NCBI GenBank assembly: GCA_002336985.1
Contig: DDFE01000158.1
Location: forward strand, 15,313-22,674
DNA from: Sphingomonadales bacterium UBA1936
Lineage (GTDB): Bacteria; Pseudomonadota; Alphaproteobacteria; Sphingomonadales; Sphingomonadaceae
Length of the DNA stretch: 7,362 bases
Direction of reading: 5' to 3'
Part shown: positions 4,803 through 7,362 of the stretch, in pieces
Position numbering within the stretch: position 1 is the stretch's first letter
How the letters are laid out: each line of letters opens with the position of its first letter
Translations under genes and position numbers: made by a program
The notes under the pieces: model-generated
What the model was told of the DNA's origin: nothing
Seen by the model: the letters and a program-made list of their open reading frames with translations, nothing else
Databases searched by the model: none

Positions 4803-5688
4803 GCTGACCAAGCAGCGTTTTACCCTGCCTACCGGCGTCGAACTCGACGTCACCCTCGGCGGCCCTGACAACGCGCCTGCGATCTTCTTCCTCCATGGCT
4901 TTCCCGAGAGCGCGCGGACGTGGCGGCATCAGTTGGCGGATTTGTCGCGGGACTACCGCGTCGTCGCCCCCGACCAGCGCGGGTTTGCGGGCTCGTCGAA
5001 GCCCGAAGGCGTCGAGAACTATACGCATGACAAGCCCGTCGCCGACCTCATCGCGCTGGCCGATGCACTGGGCATCGCGCGGTTCACGCTGGTGGGGCAC
5101 GACTGGGGCGGCGCGATCGCCTGGGCGGCGGCGCTGAACCATCCCGACCGGGTCCAGCGGCTGGCGATCATCAATGCGCCGCATCCCTTCGTCTTCCAGA
5201 AATCGACGTTCGACGACATGGGCCAGCGCGAGGCATCGCAATATATCCGCGCGTTCCGCGTGCCGAGGATGGAGGATTACATCTCCAACGACCTCGACAA
5301 TTTCTTCGAAAAGACGTTCCGCGGTCATTTCGACCTCGATTTCACGGCCGAGGAAAAGGCGGCCTATCTCGACGAATGGGCGCAACCGGGCGCGGTCGTG
5401 GCGATGCTCAACTGGTACCGCGGCTCTCCGCTCATCGTCCCCGCGATGGACGAGACGCCGGAGCGGCCCGCGTTCCTCGATGGCCCCTTCCCCGTGCTCA
5501 AGGTGCCGACACTCGTCATCTGGGGCATGAAAGACAAGGCGCTGACGCCGTCGCAGCTGGAAGGGCTGGACGATCTGGTCGCCGATCTCCACATCGTACG
5601 CGTGCCCGATGCGGGGCACTTCATCACCTGGGAAAAGCCGGACGCCGTAACGGGCGCCCTGCGGGAGTTTATCGATGGCCGACGCTGA
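4795..5688 (+). CDS. Alpha/beta hydrolase, epoxide hydrolase-like
   Basis: This 297-residue protein is an alpha/beta-hydrolase of the epoxide hydrolase / haloalkane dehalogenase branch. The oxyanion motif HGFPE is at 34-38, the strand motif DQRGFAGSSKP at 60-70, and the nucleophile is Asp rather than Ser (GHDWGG, D103). The likely acid is D247 in WGMKDKAL, and the base is H275 in GHF. The cap domain (about 135-225) contains LNWYRG, whose Tyr (Y208) sits where epoxide hydrolases place a ring-opening Tyr; this and the HGFPES motif favour epoxide hydrolase over dehalogenase. The expected reaction is epoxide to vicinal diol, through an ester on D103, in the cytoplasm. The ATG has GGGAGA 5 bases upstream. 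It overlaps the small gene by 8 bases and the aminopeptidase by 14. The physiological substrate is unknown. Confidence 0.9.
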   Translation: MTELTKQRFTLPTGVELDVTLGGPDNAPAIFFLHGFPESARTWRHQLADLSRDYRVVAPDQRGFAGSSKPEGVENYTHDKPVADLIALADALGIARFTLVGHDWGGAIAWAAALNHPDRVQRLAIINAPHPFVFQKSTFDDMGQREASQYIRAFRVPRMEDYISNDLDNFFEKTFRGHFDLDFTAEEKAAYLDEWAQPGAVVAMLNWYRGSPLIVPAMDETPERPAFLDGPFPVLKVPTLVIWGMKDKALTPSQLEGLDDLVADLHIVRVPDAGHFITWEKPDAVTGALREFIDGRR

Positions 5689-7362
5689 CCTGCCCGACTA
5701 TGCCCGCCGCCTCAGCGCGGTACGGGCCGAACTGGCTTCGCAAGGGCTCGACGGTTTCGTCGTGCCGCTGACCGACGAACATATGAGCGAATATGTCGGC
5801 GAATATGCCAAGCGGCTGCAGTGGCTGACCGGGTTCAAGGGATCGGCCGGGTCGGCGGTGGTGCTGAAGGACCGCGCGGCGATCTTCATCGATGGGCGCT
5901 ACACCATTCAGGTCCGCGCGCAGGTCGACGGCAGCCACTGGGACTATGTCGGCGTGCCGCAGTCGAGCATCGCTGCGTGGCTGAAGGAGCATGCGCCGCA
6001 GGGTGCGGTGATCGGTTACGACCCGTGGCTGCACACCAAGGGCTGGGTCGAGGCGACGGGCAAGGTGCTGGCGGCGAAGCAGGGCAAGCTCGTTCCCATC
6101 GCGGCGAACCCGGTGGATGCCGCGTGGACCGGCCGCCCGGCGATGTCACCCGCCAAGCTGAAAGTGCAGTCGAACGAGCTCGCCGGCCGTTCCTCGGCCG
6201 ACAAGCGTGCGGAGATCGCCGACTGGCTGACCGAACAGGGCCTCGACGCGACGGTGATGACCGCGCTCGATTCGATCGCCTGGACGTTCAACGTGCGTGG
6301 CGACGATGTGACGCACACTCCAGTGCCGTTGAGCTTTGCCATCCTGCACGCCGATGCGACCGCCGACCTGTTCGTCGCGCCGGAAAAGATCGACGACGCG
6401 GTGCGCCAGCATCTGGGCAATGGCGTCCGCCTGCATTCGCGTGAGGCGTTCGCGCCGATGCTCGGCGAGTTGCGCGGCAAGAAAATCGCCAACGATCCGG
6501 ACCGTTCGGTCGTCGCGATCTTCGACGCGCTGGACAAGGGCGGCGCGAACATCGTCGAGGCGCGCGACCCGGCGGTGCTGGCGAAGGCCATCAAGAACAA
6601 GATCGAACAGGCAGGCCAGCGGTCCGCGCAGGCGCGCGACGGCGCCGCGCTCAGCCGTTACTTCCACTGGATCTCGGTCGAGGCACCCAAGGGCGGACTG
6701 ACCGAAATTTCGGCATCGGACCAGCTGCGGGCGTTCCGCGCGGAAACCGGCAAGCTGCTCGATCTCAGTTTCGACACCATCTCGGGCGCCGGGCCGAACG
6801 GCGCGATCATGCATTACAAGGCGAGCGAAGAGACCAACCGCCGCATCGACCCCTCGTCGGTCTACCTGTGCGACAGCGGCGGGCAATACGCCGACGGCAC
6901 GACCGACGTGACGCGCACCGTCTGGGTCGGCCCCGGCAGCCCGCCCGCCGAGGTCAAGGACCGCTTCACGCGCGTGCTGAAGGGCCACATTGCGCTTGCC
7001 CGCGCCATCTTCCCGGCGGGCACACGCGGCAGCCAGCTCGATATCCTTGCACGGCAATTCCTCTGGGAAGCCGGCTGCGATTATGCCCATGGTACCGGCC
7101 ACGGCGTCGGCAGCTTCCTTGCGGTGCACGAGGGGCCGCAGCGCATCGCCAAGCCCAGCAGCGGCCAGGCAGGCAGCGACGAGCCGCTGCAGGCGGGGAT
7201 GCTGCTGTCGAACGAGCCCGGCTATTACAAGGAAGGCGACTACGGCATCCGCATCGAGAACCTGATCTTCGTCGAGCCGCGCGAGCCCGCGGGCGGCGAC
7301 CAGCCGATGCTGGGGTTCGAGACGACGACGCTGGCACCGATCGACCAGTCGATGATCGACAC
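5675..7362 (+). CDS. Xaa-Pro aminopeptidase, M24B, large XPNPEP1-like type (3' end outside window)
   Basis: The frame runs from ATG 5675 to the window end without a stop (562 codons visible). It removes an N-terminal residue preceding proline, using a two-metal (usually Mn) site. Domains in order are Creatinase-N (about 9-135), a second creatinase-N-like domain (about 155-305), the pita-bread M24 catalytic domain (about 320-545), and the start of the M24 C-terminal domain (FETTTLAPID). Metal ligands are D400, D411 (CDSGG...TTDVTRT), H476 (GTGHGVG), E514 (NEPGYY) and E528 (RIEN), with catalytic H380, H472 and H485. Their spacing parallels human XPNPEP1 (H395, D415, D426, H489, H498, E523, E537). 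This is the long eukaryote-like type, not the shorter PepP. Roughly 40 residues should be missing at the C-terminus. GGGAG (5663-5667) lies 7 bases before the ATG, inside the hydrolase gene. No signal peptide is seen, so it is cytoplasmic. Confidence 0.95.
   Translation, partial: MADADLPDYARRLSAVRAELASQGLDGFVVPLTDEHMSEYVGEYAKRLQWLTGFKGSAGSAVVLKDRAAIFIDGRYTIQVRAQVDGSHWDYVGVPQSSIAAWLKEHAPQGAVIGYDPWLHTKGWVEATGKVLAAKQGKLVPIAANPVDAAWTGRPAMSPAKLKVQSNELAGRSSADKRAEIADWLTEQGLDATVMTALDSIAWTFNVRGDDVTHTPVPLSFAILHADATADLFVAPEKIDDAVRQHLGNGVRLHSREAFAPMLGELRGKKIANDPDRSVVAIFDALDKGGANIVEARDPAVLAKAIKNKIEQAGQRSAQARDGAALSRYFHWISVEAPKGGLTEISASDQLRAFRAETGKLLDLSFDTISGAGPNGAIMHYKASEETNRRIDPSSVYLCDSGGQYADGTTDVTRTVWVGPGSPPAEVKDRFTRVLKGHIALARAIFPAGTRGSQLDILARQFLWEAGCDYAHGTGHGVGSFLAVHEGPQRIAKPSSGQAGSDEPLQAGMLLSNEPGYYKEGDYGIRIENLIFVEPREPAGGDQPMLGFETTTLAPIDQSMID

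Noticed and set aside
4633..5619. 328-codon minus-strand frame opposite the epoxide hydrolase
   Set aside because: It is antisense to a hydrolase with intact catalytic motifs, and its Arg/Asp/Val-rich composition is typical of shadow frames.
6146..7129. 327-codon open frame on the minus strand opposite the aminopeptidase
   Set aside because: It lies wholly antisense to a clearly identified M24 gene, has no family motifs or ribosome site, and is the usual shadow frame of GC-rich codon bias.

Overview
The window looks like chromosomal DNA from a GC-rich alphaproteobacterium, most likely a sphingomonad. The reasons are the strong G/C third-position bias, short AGGAG-type ribosome sites, many overlapping start/stop codons, and a BolA gene beside a zinc-site J-domain protein, a pairing I know from Alphaproteobacteria. 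The species assignment is inference. I see no tRNA, rRNA, CRISPR array, insertion sequence, phage gene or attachment site.

Layout. (1) Bases 1-1653, plus strand: a tight three-gene unit made of the C-terminal part of an SRPBCC/AHSA1-like protein (cut by the window edge), a RibD-C/dihydrofolate-reductase-fold protein, and a glutathione S-transferase-like protein. Each gene overlaps the next. (2) Bases 1743-2186, plus: a lone four-helix membrane protein of an uncharacterised family. Its ribosome site lies partly in the 3' arm of a perfect hairpin. (3) Bases 2187-2322: a gene-free gap between converging genes, with a GC-rich hairpin and, on the minus strand, a sequence resembling an rRNA-type boxA element. 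(4) Bases 2323-3410, minus: an unrecognised 168-residue protein and a J-domain protein, coupled by an ATGA overlap. (5) Bases 3449-7362, plus, divergent from block 4: a five-gene run of bolA, pirin, a 59-residue small protein, an epoxide-hydrolase-like alpha/beta hydrolase, and a large M24B Xaa-Pro aminopeptidase that leaves the window before its stop codon.

How the parts may work together. The first block looks like a small enzyme cassette of the stress or detoxification kind; its substrates are unknown. BolA is known to work with monothiol glutaredoxins in iron-sulfur and iron handling. The divergent J-domain gene has a Cys/His metal-site pattern, so the centre of the window may concern metal or Fe-S protein homeostasis; that link is inference. 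The genes downstream of bolA (a metal-dependent cupin, a hydrolase, a metallopeptidase) are packed so closely that they are probably co-transcribed, but they do not form a known pathway.

The least ordinary items are the 59-residue ORF at 4623-4802, the unrecognised protein at 2904-3410, the hairpin over the ribosome site at 1702-1732, the 38-base divergent start region with no usable Shine-Dalgarno on either side, and the minus-strand hairpin plus boxA-like element at 2238-2268. I did not find a convincing new multi-gene system. Most of the window is ordinary core or accessory metabolism.
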